This document shows positions 55,133-64,000 of a stretch of 64,000 nucleotides of DNA, in pieces. Source of the stretch: Lepidostoma basale. Lineage: Eukaryota > Arthropoda > Insecta > Trichoptera > Lepidostomatidae. The position numbers and the translations under genes are program-made. Positions within the stretch are counted from its first letter, which is position 1; each line of letters starts with the position of its first letter. Location: contig JAHDVF020001325.1 in NCBI GenBank assembly GCA_022606425.2, positions 2,046,001 to 2,110,000 of the forward strand. Direction: 5' to 3'. The notes below the pieces were generated by a model. It ran no database searches. It saw only the letters and a list, made by a program, of their open reading frames with translations, and had not been told where the DNA came from.

Positions 55133-55684
55133 CAGTGGTTCCCAATAGGTTCAGAACCGATTGTTAGTGATCGTCGAAGGGATCTAATGGCACGTTGTCG
55201 GTCCAAGACAAATTTATGAAATGTTTGATTAATACAATACTAAAAATAAAATACTCGTACATTGTATTTAATAATATATAAGAACGGCGCGGGCGCTTAG
55301 AATCACCATTTGAAATAGTTGGGTATGGTCCAAAGTTTTGGTCAGTAGTTTTGGTCCGTTTATGTCCCAAATAGTTAGTTTTGGTCTATTTAGTAAACAC
55401 GATTGTTTAGTGGTTTTACTTGGATTTAATTTATATAACTTTGTCACTATTTATATAATTTATATAAATTAAATCCAAGTAAAACCACTAAACAATCGTG
55501 TTTACTATTATAAATGAATAATGGAGTTTTACAAAACTAATACCTCAACCATCAATATGGGTAAGATTATTTATTTCAAGAACGGGAGTCACTATTTTTT
55601 TTTTTTTTGAAAAGGGAACATCGAGTATTTATTTTTCATTTTTGGAAAAGGGAGCGGTTGGCCAAAAAAGTTTGGGAAACTCTA
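55133..55684. mobile_element. Possible hAT-like element
   Basis: Left CAGTGGTTCCCAATAGG (55133); right complement TAGAGTTTCCCAAACTTTTT (ends 55684), similar to the termini of the element at 19053-19557. No matching 8-bp TSD, so this is tentative. It encloses the 47-bp inverted repeat. Confidence 0.35.
55391..55507. repeat. Perfect 47-bp inverted repeat
   Basis: Arms 55391-55437 and 55461-55507 are exact reverse complements over 47 bp (left begins TAGTAAACACGATTGTTTAG), with a 23-bp spacer. It can form a long hairpin. No similarity to the other foldbacks. Confidence 0.97.
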
Positions 55685-56289
55685 GATAATTATTACGCTA
55701 ATCCAGTGCAGCGCCGTCCATCAGACTTGTCCAAGGAAAGTACTCGGTTCTTGGAGCATTGTTCCCTCGCGAAGTTCCCGCCACGCTCCGGTCGGCACCC
55801 ACCACTTCCGCCTCCCACATCCTGCGCATAATGTAAGGGAATCCCTGGAGCGTAAAACGTATACCTTAGTCCGCGGCGCGGTAGCGATACCGGGCCTTAA
55901 TATTCTATCATTAAAGGTGGTAACCATGCATTCTAGTTTAAAAAGTTACCTGCGTACCTGGCTTTCCTCGCGCCCAGCTCATTAAATAACGATAGTCTAT
56001 TTTAATTTCATTGTCATACCTTGACAAGAAATCTTTTGTTTAAATATTGCATTAGAATCTCTAGATGATCATTTGTAACGGGACAATTAAAAAAGTAAAT
56101 GGAAACAAAATTCATAAGTGTTTCTATTTAAGCTGTACACAACAGCTTTTAAAAGTTAAACAATATATGTATTTATTTTGTTACATAAGATTTAAATTCA
56201 TAGATTTTTTTCATATATTCCTACACGTTTGAAAGTGAAGTACCTATGTTGTATTGTAAAAGTAGAATAAATGTGGTAAATCGGGTTTG
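55685..56289. other. No gene; GC-rich block 55690-55990
   Basis: The block 55690-55880 is GC-rich with an open stretch (QRRPSDLSKESTRFLEHC...) and no recognised domain or clear splice sites. Could be unrecognised transposon or host sequence. Confidence 0.35.
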
Positions 56290-56555
56290 GACCCGAGGAA
56301 ATAATGAATGAAGATAGAATGGTACAGAAACTATTTGTTAAGGATGTTAAGCAGAGAAAGATCGAGGAAAACGTGCCGCGATCAAATTAATCAAATATTA
56401 AATGTCGGTCATGTCTAGTCGGAGAAATCGATGTACGTACATGATATGACGTATACTCGTACATGTTAAGGAATGTAGAAAATTAAATCTGAAGTTTGCC
56501 AGTTTAGCCCTTAGTAGAGACGGCGTGATGGATAGTTAGCTAGATTTTTTTTATA
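56290..56555 (+). mobile_element. Family A LINE 3' end, decayed
   Basis: Plus strand: MNEDRMVQKLFVKDV codons, ATCGAGGAAAACGTGCCG (GRPRKTW equivalent), TTAATCAAATATTAAATGTC and GGCGTGATGGATAGTTAGC tail. Confidence 0.75.
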
Positions 56556-56890
56556 CATTTACCAACGTGAGAAGAAATAGATTATTATGAAAAAATCAGA
56601 AATAACGATCTGTCCCTTAGACAAACATTCGGAATAAGTATTTTGTATCCAATATATCACGGTAATGTGGTTCGCTCAATCCTTTCGGTATTTCCAATCA
56701 TTACGAGTATGTTTATGCAGTTATCTGCAACAGAAATATAAAGAAATAATAGAAAGTAAAATATTCCAAGAAATCTATTATTGTATTATAAATAGGTATG
56801 TAATAATTTGCCTTATCCCTTTATTTATAAATGAGAAAACATTTGTATATTACCACACTCCCCATATTAACGAAATTGACGAATATTATT
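56556..56890. other. No gene recognised
   Basis: AT-rich; 75-codon open frame without recognised features. Confidence 0.5.
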
Positions 56891-57160
56891 AGACGACCTT
56901 CGTGGCAGAGTGACAACAGCTATGACTGCTACACCGAAAGTCCCGGATTCGATTCCCGGATGATGGCAGTGTGATTGTCACACTGTCTTTTGTCTGGTGT
57001 AGAATTAATTAAGTGACAGAAAAATAGCGAATAATTAACTGCCTATCAAATGTCATGAAAATCAATATGATAGCGATACCATTTAAATCTATTTGGTTCG
57101 CGCTGTAATGATATAAAGTTCTATTCAACAAATAATAATAACAATAATTCGATACCTTAC
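56891..57160 (+). mobile_element. SINE1, tRNA-derived, near full length
   Basis: A box CTTCGTGGCAGAGTG, B box GGATTCGATTCCCGG (better preserved than in the copy at 5748), body GTGTGATTGTCACACTGTCT and an AAT-repeat tail. Confidence 0.85.
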
Positions 57161-57579
57161 CTGTCTATATATCAGATATAGAGTTTAAATATAGTTAGCC
57201 CAAATGACTCACTAGCAGGTACCTAGACAATTTTAACCACACGTTAACTTTTTTATGTTTAACACACCCACTGAATTTTTGTTACCTCTAATTCACTGTA
57301 TGTTTAACTTTTCCCTTGGGTAAGGAACAATTAATAATTTACATAACTTCATAAGTACGAAACAATGTATGCATTGTCAACAAAATATGACATTATAACG
57401 TTTAGTTTGATTTTAATATAACTTTGCAAATGATGTATAAACAATCCCTAAGAATATTTATCATTTCATTTGTTGAGTTCATTGTATGTAATTAATACGA
57501 ATGAAAGCGTCGTAATGTATAATATATAATCTAAAAATTACATATTTCTTTGTTCGTACATGAAAGAGATAACGGGGAT
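57161..57579. other. No gene recognised
   Basis: AT-rich; 57505-57515 has GAATGAAAGCGTCG, a trace of the foldback family. Confidence 0.5.
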
Positions 57580-57870
57580 TTCTTTCTATTTATTATTTCT
57601 TGAACAATCATGTAAAACTTCTTTCGGAGGGACACTCCGGGCCATACATTAGCCCCATCATAAAACAACTACCAAATCGCATTCCAACACTATTTCCTCC
57701 AGACGTAAGAGGAATAGCCATTAGAGCTGAACCTCTGTAAGCCAGAAGATCCAAGTCCAAGTCCATATAAAATAATTAATACGAAAAAAAACGTCTGTTT
57801 TCTAGAAGTTTTATTATATTTTATGTGAATAACATGTTTCACCTGTCTAAGACATTATCAAATGTAGCGA
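57580..57870. repeat. CGTCTG foldback copy, split by Jockey tail
   Basis: Left part TTATTTCTTGAACAATCATG and TAAAACTT (57591-57618); resumes ATAAAATAATTAATACGAA (57765), AACGTCTGTTTTCTAGAAGT and ACATGTTTCACCTGTCTAAG. Right arm missing. Confidence 0.75.
57618..57763 (+). mobile_element. Jockey LINE 3' end inserted in foldback
   Basis: GGAGGGACACTCCGGGCCAT through CAAATCGCATTCCAACACT to CCAGAAGATCCAAGTCCAAG matches the 3' end of the element at 26260-28794 in plus orientation. Covers the last codons (stop region) and 3' UTR. No clear TSD. Confidence 0.9.
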
Positions 57871-57904
57871 AAAATCAAAGATTTTATTTAATTTATTTAA
57901 TTTT

Positions 57905-57970
57905 AGTTTATTGTAACACCTGATTATGCCAACATCTGTTGGCGAAACAGCTGTCGCGACACTGTCAGTG
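57905..57970 (+). repeat. Hammerhead-like hairpin
   Basis: CTGATTAT (57920-57927), stem GCCAAC/GTTGGC (57928-57933 and 57938-57943), GAAA (57944-57947) overlapping the palindrome ACAGCTGT, followed by C. Confidence 0.6.
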
Positions 57971-58039
57971 CATAAAAAGAAATTGTGATATTATAATATC
58001 ATAGTGTTTCGACCAAAACAATGGGATTTTATTTTGAGT

Positions 58040-58195
58040 TAGAGAATCGGAGTTGGATAAATCCTAATGCGTACATGGCCCGAAGTATGATTGTTGAGTT
58101 CGTAAGAAAACTCAATCAGGAAAGAACGGTGCGCGGTTCATTATTTCTGCCTATCTCTTCGGAGAGACATTAGATGGTTAGTTAGACATGTGCTG
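58040..58195 (+). mobile_element. Family A LINE 3' end, decayed
   Basis: GGAGTTGGATAAATCCTAAT, GCGCGGTTCATTATTTCTGC and GGAGAGACATTAGATGGTTA show the usual order of the last ~150 bp. Confidence 0.7.
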
Positions 58196-58607
58196 AATTC
58201 TTGGGTAACTTTTTGTTTACCGATTAGATCAAATTTTAAACTGTATAAAAAAATAACGAATATTTTTAAATAAGGAACCCTCACCCCAACAGGAACAGAT
58301 ACACTCGATAACAGGTGACCGTTGCACGGGCCCTTCTACCGTATACACTTCCGTTCCACCCCGCCGCTCCCCTCGCAGTATCTCGCCAGTTCGTTTCAGA
58401 CCCAACAAGTACAAGACCCGTGTGCGTTATAATGGTAATTTTATTAATGATTCCCGACCCGTGTATTTAATATAAAATAATTTATTTCGTCCCGGAATTG
58501 TATTGCGGGAGTTTCCCATGAATGTGTTTAAGCGATTTTGTGAGATTTTGAAACTATAAACATAACAACATTCTTAGTATTCATAATATTATATTTGCGT
58601 GTTTCAA
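58196..58607. other. No gene; GC-rich block 58275-58440
   Basis: CpG-rich block in AT-rich DNA (CTTCCGTTCCACCCCGCCGC). No recognised ORF. It could be a regulatory region or 5' exon, but there is no direct support. Confidence 0.35.
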
Positions 58608-58930
58608 AAACTAACTAACTAACTAACCATCACGCCGTCTCCCCGAAGGGGTAGGCAGAAAGTATGGACTGCCACACTTTTCTTTCCTGACATTTTTCTC
58701 TCGCTTCATATCATGCACGCGCGTCGATTTCTCTGACTCCTTACATGGCCGACATTTAATATTTGATTTTTTAAATCGTGCCACGTTTACCTCGGTCTTC
58801 CTCTATTTCTGGTTCCGTTTAGATAGTTAACATATAATATTTTACCATTCTTTCTTCATTCATTCTTTCCATATGTCCAAACCATCTTAATGATCCTTTC
58901 ATTATTTTGTTCATAACACCATCATGCGTG
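58608..58930 (-). mobile_element. Family A LINE 3' end
   Basis: CTAA tail, CATCACGCCGTCTCCCCGAA, decayed WHDLK/QIL codons near 58770 and GSLRWFGHMERMNEERM-type codons at 58850-58910. Truncated at about 58930. Confidence 0.85.
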
Positions 58931-59214
58931 TTTCATGTCTCCAATTAATAATATTTGTGTTTTTTGAAGTTATTTTTGCTCTTCTTTTCTTGGTAGAAGT
59001 TATTTGTAAATAATGAAAACAAGAAATAAATTTAAAATATATTTAGTTACATTCCACTTGTTTATTGGTCACGACCGGTTTCTGAAGATAGCTACCATTT
59101 TCTCATTTACCGGTTCACATTACTTGTTTATTTATTTATTTCGTATATATACATTTATATCCATTATGTATATGTACTCTTACAAAATATATAAATAATT
59201 AAATTAACTGAGTA
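58931..59214. other. No gene recognised
   Basis: AT-rich; contains GGTCACGACCGGTTTCTGAA at 59067, another complement of a GAAACCGGTC word. Confidence 0.45.
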
Positions 59215-59480
59215 ACAATCACGCCGTCTCTCCGAAGGGGTTTGCAGAAATAATGGACCGCCACACTGTTCTTTCCTGGCATACTTTTCTCGATTCGTTG
59301 ACATTCATACATCGTGTGATGCACGTAAGTCGATTTCTCGAACTCGAACTCTTAATATTTGATTGATTTGATCGTTCCACGTTTTCCTCTATTTATTGTT
59401 CCATTCACATTATTAACGTATACATTCTTTCTTCATTGATTATTTCCACGAGTCCCAACCATATAATCATCATCTTAAAT
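59215..59480 (-). mobile_element. Family A LINE 3' end, decayed
   Basis: CAATCACGCCGTCTCTCCGA terminus, TTCATACATCGTGTGATGCA and WHDQxNQI equivalent near 59355-59385; ends near 59470. Confidence 0.8.
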
Positions 59481-59639
59481 AATTTAATATGAAGATTACC
59501 ATAACATAAAAACAAAATATTCACAATTATGTAAATTAAAATAACATACTCGTACATTTTTAAATGGACTCTTTATGTATTGTAAATTCTAAGCCTTTAT
59601 TCTTATTCATTATATTATCATCTGTAACATTGTAAATAA

Positions 59640-59860
59640 TTTTATATTTAATACGAGTGAAAACATCTGTTTTCTGGAAATTTTATTATAATTTATTATA
59701 TGTGAATGACATATTTCGCCTATCTAAGACATTATCAAATGTAATTCAAATAAATTATAATAAACTTCTAGGAAACAGACGTTATCTTTCGTTTTAAAAT
59801 ATTTAATATGGACCTTTACATCACTGTTTAAGAAACAATAAATAATGTTATATTTCTTAC
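59640..59860. repeat. CGTCTG foldback family copy
   Basis: AATACGAGTGAAAACATCTG, GAATGACATATTTCGCCTAT, then a right arm AAACTTCTAGGAAACAGACG; the centre is partly deleted. Confidence 0.75.
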
Positions 59861-60301
59861 ACGTTAGTACCACATAAATAATCATTTAATCATAACAGTT
59901 TAATCAATAAACGTCGATCATTAGATGTAAGATATGAAGTATTAGTTAATAAAACTGTTTAATTAGCAATTATTGGCCATTTGACATTGCCCTAATTATA
60001 AGTTATTGCAGCGCGTTGCTCTAAACGCAGCTATAAAACGTAAACTTAACACAACCACATCACTTCCTGATTTCTAGCGCTATGTAAATCATTGTGTAGA
60101 GTAAAAAATAAGTGTTTAGCTGATACGGAACTAATCGAGCGACAATCGAATATTGGTATCGTTCCAACACAAATGTACGTTCGTTTAAGGAAATACAACA
60201 TGTTATTTATACAATATTATTTATGCAATATATTTTGTTTATTGTATCATATATTAAAAATACATTCAGTTTGAAATTTATAAACGTGGATATTTTGTTA
60301 A
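59861..60301. other. No gene recognised
   Basis: AT-rich; no feature. Confidence 0.5.
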
Positions 60302-60480
60302 TCTCCTCTTCTTCTTTTGGACCTTTGATCTGTTCCTGTAGTCAGGCTGGCCTCTCTTGATTAATCTCAAATGTGAGCTGCTCATTATTATGAAGAAGGA
60401 ATTGGGTCGTACCTAGGCTTGAACCCAAGTCCTCTGGATCAGGTGTTAAGCATTCTGTCCCCTAGGTTGCCACCAGATTA
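60302..60480 (-). mobile_element. Family B 3' terminus next to SINE2
   Basis: 60305-60358 (TTGATCTGTTCCTGTAGTCA, GGCTGGCCTCTCTTG) matches the 3' end of family B as at 15405-15440. 60375-60480 is SINE2 in minus orientation, with B-box complement GGCTTGAACCC. Confidence 0.7.
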
Positions 60481-60594
60481 GATCTTTGCCATATCAACTC
60501 TTTGGTTTGGAAAGTATTTCAAATCGAAATATTTAAAATGATTGTGTATTATTATTGTATTAAAATGTAAAGAAAATCAAAATAAAAACATTAT

Positions 60595-60670
60595 TGGAAT
60601 ACCAGGAACGCATTAGAGATGGTTCGACATTAGGAAGACAAGATACTTTCTAAAGTCAAGAGTTTCAGCG
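60595..60670 (-). mobile_element. Family K tail fragment
   Basis: CCAGGAACGCATTAGAGATG, GGTTCGACATTAGGAAGACA and CTAAAGTCAAGAG match 824-890. Confidence 0.8.
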
Positions 60671-61246
60671 CCCTTGAGATGAGCAATTCATAAAAATGGC
60701 TCTTTATAAATTATCCAATTTATTATATATTGAAGGACATGAATTAAGAAGTACCAAAAATAACAGATTAGTTATATTGAGAATTCGTTTACCATTCAAT
60801 ATACAATATGATAATACTTTTTAACAGCAAAATATCTCATTGCTTTCAAACGTTGGCGGTTTATTTATCTTGTAAATTTGTATATATTTGAATCTCTTGA
60901 ATTATATTGCGAACTTCAATGGAAAAAAATAGAAAATTCTCTCTAAAACGGTATATATGTTTTTTAAGTATTTTCATTTTCTTGAGAGAACATACCGCCC
61001 ACACAATTCCTACTTCGTGTACTTAAGTCTAATAATTTATAAACCCACGCATTGTTTTCGAAATCACATTATTATGTATTTTCTCAGAGTAATTATATTC
61101 TGTGTTTTTAAATTTAAAAATCTAATGTAGAAATAATAAAACTTTATAAATATTCAAGTTCTCTAAATATAGTATTACATATTCTATTTATATTATCCAT
61201 TGAATGGATAATAACTGGATCCGTTGTTGAAATTCCTTTTTTTATT
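60671..61246. other. No gene recognised
   Basis: AT-rich; GAGAGAATTTTCTATTTTTT-like inverted words around 60925-60990 only. Confidence 0.5.
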
Positions 61247-61402
61247 CCTAACTAACTAACTAACTATCCATCACGCCATTTCCCCGGAGGGGTAGACAGA
61301 GAGCATGGATCGCCATACTGGCCTGTCCTGGCACACCTCTCGGAAATCCTCCACATTCATACATCGCACCATGCACGCACGTCGATTATTCCGACTTCGA
61401 CT
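61247..61402 (-). mobile_element. Family A LINE 3' end, short
   Basis: CTAA tail, CATCACGCCATTTCCCCGGA, GCATGGATCGCCATACTGGC and CACGCACGTCGATTATTCCG; truncated at about 61402. Confidence 0.9.
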
Positions 61403-61487
61403 TTTTATTCCTCTTCCTCAAAAACTGACAGATGAATTATTCATCAACATATTTAAAAACTTTTTGGCAAATTGCAAACGTTTATTG

Positions 61488-61545
61488 GACCAGAATTCTG
61501 GCACCCAGAGGTTCAGTTCTGATAGCGATTCCTCTTAAGCCTGCT
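61488..61545 (-). mobile_element. Jockey-like 3' end, diverged
   Basis: ATTCTGGCACCCAGAGGTTC and AGCGATTCCTCTTAAGCCTG match the Jockey 3' end at 26278-26325 with several changes; an older or related family. Confidence 0.6.
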
Positions 61546-62810
61546 CAATTAAATTACTTTAGATGATATATTCATATTTCCCCGAAAGGTACTTTGTTTT
61601 AACTCAACTAATAATATGTACATAATACATATCAAATATAGAAAAGATATTTGCATATCAAAGAACCTGCAAATCGATTTCCTTCTTTGAGTGTACTTTA
61701 AAGTAACCGTATAGGAATAATTCAATTCAAAATTACCAAACAAAATACATATTATAATATATTACAATTTACTCGTATGTATTAATACGTATAAAGGTGT
61801 GTTCATTTTGTTATTTGACCTACTGAGGCTATGAAAATTGGCCAAATTTTTAAGAAAACAAGTTGTCTCGGTTGTGAACTTTACATCACTGGAAAGTATG
61901 AAGGGCTTGTTAGGATGTTAGGAGAGGGTGTGTCTCCCAAAGGATTTGAAGTCTCGCCTTTGAGATCAACGGGAAGGGAGATTCTTCTCTTTTATAGAAA
62001 TAAGCTCCTTTGTAACGCTTGATCCTTTCCAAAACATCAAGAATTTCTAACCGGGACATACTTTTGATACTTCCATAGTGACTGTTAAGACGTAAATTAA
62101 AGTACCAGGATACAAGCGGTGAGGCATCAAAGAATTTGTTAAATTCTCAGATAAAAACGTTTTGTAGTTATATAAGATTTTGATTTAAACATGTATACAC
62201 ACACATCGTAGATTTCAGTCTAACTTCAAAAAGAAACAATTTTTCTTTATCACATGGTCATGGTAATGTAATTGGGTTCAGCCAGTGAATTGTATATTAA
62301 GAAATTCCTGGGATCGGACTGTTGAAGTATCGATCCACCGCAGAGCGTGTTTGGTAACCTATAATTCAATATAACTAATGTCGAATTGATTTTTGTCACG
62401 AATAGCGTTGGTTCCTTATATCACAATATTTGTATTAAAACAGCTTTTTTCAAACACAAAAGAAACACATAACTTAATGGATCTTCATGGTTATAAAAAT
62501 AATATGTTTTGTATTTATGTAAACGAAAAATTAAATATGTTAACACTTGTTATTGAAAACAGTTGTATAATGGTAACATTAATGTTGAATCAATTTAATC
62601 GGAATTAAGAGATTGTCAAATATGTACACTTATTGAACAAGACAAAATTTTACTTACCCTTTTTAAAATCTACGTACTACCTTAATGATTAAAATATATA
62701 ATCATAGAAATGTATTTTTAAAACACTTTATCTTCTCTTGTTATCTTCTCGTGCAGTTTCCAAGTTGGATACACATAATAGTTTATACTTTATTTCGTGT
62801 ATTGCGCAGA
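61546..62810. other. No gene recognised
   Basis: AT-rich with a less AT-rich patch at 61880-62110. No recognised coding. Confidence 0.45.
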
Positions 62811-62903
62811 GTCCTTTAATATTTCCTTCAACCGTGAGACAAGTCCTTAAATATTTCCTTCAACCGTGAGACAAGTCCTTTAATATTTCCTTCAACCGTG
62901 AGA
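62811..62903. repeat. Minisatellite, 32-bp unit, three copies
   Basis: Unit starts GTCCTTTAATATTTCCTTCA; copies begin at 62811, 62843 and 62875, almost identical (one base changed in the second). The third copy is cut short. Confidence 0.95.
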
Positions 62904-63524
62904 CTCTGAAATACTGAGACAGATAGCGTACGGCCCCACGTTTGGGGCGCATTGATTATCTATCGAATACTCCCAGATTATGTCAGGATTTGGATTACCA
63001 ACAACATGTATTAATGCTACAATACAATTAGATAATTTATCGGCTTGTTATATGTTTTACCACCTGAATAGCAGTATTTTTACACTTGAGTATATGACTT
63101 AAGCATGTCATTTAAAAACAAGCAAATGATTAAAACAAACGTTTCACTGTAAAGTTTTATACAAATAATGTATAAAAATGCAGTTTGTTTTTTATATTTA
63201 TGCATATATTTTACGTCTGTGGTTGTTATATACGTAGATAAAATGAAATCAACTTCTTGTTCTCGGTATTAATTTACTTCCCGACAGGTATAATTTTAAT
63301 TCACAATGTTTTCCATAAGCCATTACCAGGTGTAATGGGACGCAAACACTAAAAAGCTTCTAAGAATTTTTCAAGGCGTGCTCGTTATTAAATACCGCGT
63401 CAAAAAACCAGCTTCCATAATATTAAAAGTACGCGGGAATATTTTGAGAATGTCCTACCATGTAAAATATAATAAATGCATCACTCTGTACGTTTTATAT
63501 ACATATAATGCAACATACTTATTT
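62904..63524. other. No gene; short palindrome
   Basis: GGCCCCACGTTTGGGGC at 62931 is a short inverted repeat. Otherwise AT-rich. Confidence 0.5.
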
Positions 63525-63590
63525 CTTACTTCGTATGGTCGTACAACTCTTGAAGAGTTTTAGCCTCATTGAAGATTTTATTCCAAACAA
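63525..63590 (-). mobile_element. Family C 3' end fragment
   Basis: The complement of TACAACTCTTGAAGAGTTTT matches the LQELYGHRK terminus of 14546-14945. Short; upstream lost. Confidence 0.75.
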
Positions 63591-63739
63591 ATAATGTATG
63601 GAAAAAAATCATTGATACTGCAATCGAATAAATAAAGGTTGGAAATGCTTGCATCTTTATCATACTGTTAACTTGGATGAAATACGTAAATTGTTATTTT
63701 TTTTGTCAAATCAAACCGTCATATTTTAAAAAAATTGCC

Positions 63740-63885
63740 CCTCGAGTATCTGGATACATCGACATGATTTCTTGGCACAATGCATGAATGTTGAGAAGCC
63801 TTGAGAATTATGTCAGGATATAACGTTTGACGGTCCATCCTCTGCTTACTCATTCGGAGAAATGGCACGATGGTTTTTAGGATTA
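63740..63885 (+). mobile_element. Family A LINE 3' end, decayed
   Basis: CATGAATGTTGAGAAGCCTT (MNVEEA codons), CGGTCCATCCTCTGCTTACT and CGGAGAAATGGCACGATGG order; many changes. Confidence 0.7.
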
Positions 63886-64000
63886 TTTGGTAGTGTTTTT
63901 TGTGGTTAGGTGAATTTTTGTGTTTTTTATTGTTCTTTCTATTTTTGTTTTTCTCTTTAATTTTGCAAAACTATTGAATATAACCTTCATTTTAAAAAAA

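Noticed and set aside
62811..62903. CRISPR-like array
   Set aside because: The three 32-bp units are directly adjacent without spacers and the genome is eukaryotic; this is a minisatellite.

Overview
This is an AT-rich, intron-scale stretch of an insect genome, most likely a butterfly or moth. I infer Lepidoptera from the mix of repeats: many 5'-truncated LINE 3' ends of types common in Lepidoptera, tRNA-derived SINEs and foldback MITEs, plus insect-type splice signals. No species can be assigned. There is no prokaryotic feature, CRISPR array, rRNA, or functional tRNA gene.

Only one host coding segment is well supported: a GC-rich 160-bp exon on the + strand (9921-10080) with good splice sites. 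It encodes a GoLoco (Galpha-i/GDP-binding) motif closely resembling the N-terminal part of Rap1GAP. No neighbouring exon could be identified, so most of the window is best read as very long introns of that Rap1GAP-like gene, or intron plus flanking DNA.

The rest is a graveyard of mobile DNA. LINE families are named here by the ends of their proteins. Family A ('WHDQ-tail', about 25 copies) ends in RGRPRKTWHDQ and finishes in CTAA-type or other short microsatellite tails. Family B ends in PPGRPPKRWRDSW; C in LYGHRK; D in SRGRPRREYLEDLL followed by a GA tail; E in EAYVQQW; F in RRGVGRRQLSWLQ; G in RSRGRSPAPWCDQ; H is an RT thumb fragment. Family K ends in a GATTT-repeat tail. A Jockey-clade LINE at 26260-28794 has an intact 3' half and a perfect 15-bp target-site duplication (TSD). 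Other elements are two tRNA-derived SINEs (SINE1, SINE2), two Harbinger-like MITEs with TTA TSDs, one hAT-like MITE with an 8-bp TSD, TTAA-flanked piggyBac-like termini, and a foldback family with about 10 copies.

Layout: 1-9.9 kb, LINE and SINE relics; 9.92-10.08 kb, GoLoco exon; 10.2-25.2 kb, LINE tails and MITEs, including a Harbinger/hAT pair at 18.3-19.6 kb; 26.2-28.8 kb, Jockey insertion; 29-44 kb, LINE tails, including a twin-primed copy at 34.6-35.2 kb, and foldbacks; 44-48 kb, foldbacks and sparse DNA; 49.9-50.9 kb, a LINE inside a SINE inside a MITE; 51.5-55.7 kb, foldbacks, a LINE B inside LINE H nest, palindromic 16-mers and a perfect 47-bp inverted repeat; 56-64 kb, LINE/SINE relics and a 32-bp minisatellite.

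Three signals cut across the window. First, a hairpin motif with a hammerhead-like core recurs in several unrelated repeats. Second, a shared C-terminal GRP...W...DR..W module is found in at least six otherwise distinct LINE families. Third, several insertions can be reconstructed to base resolution from their TSDs.
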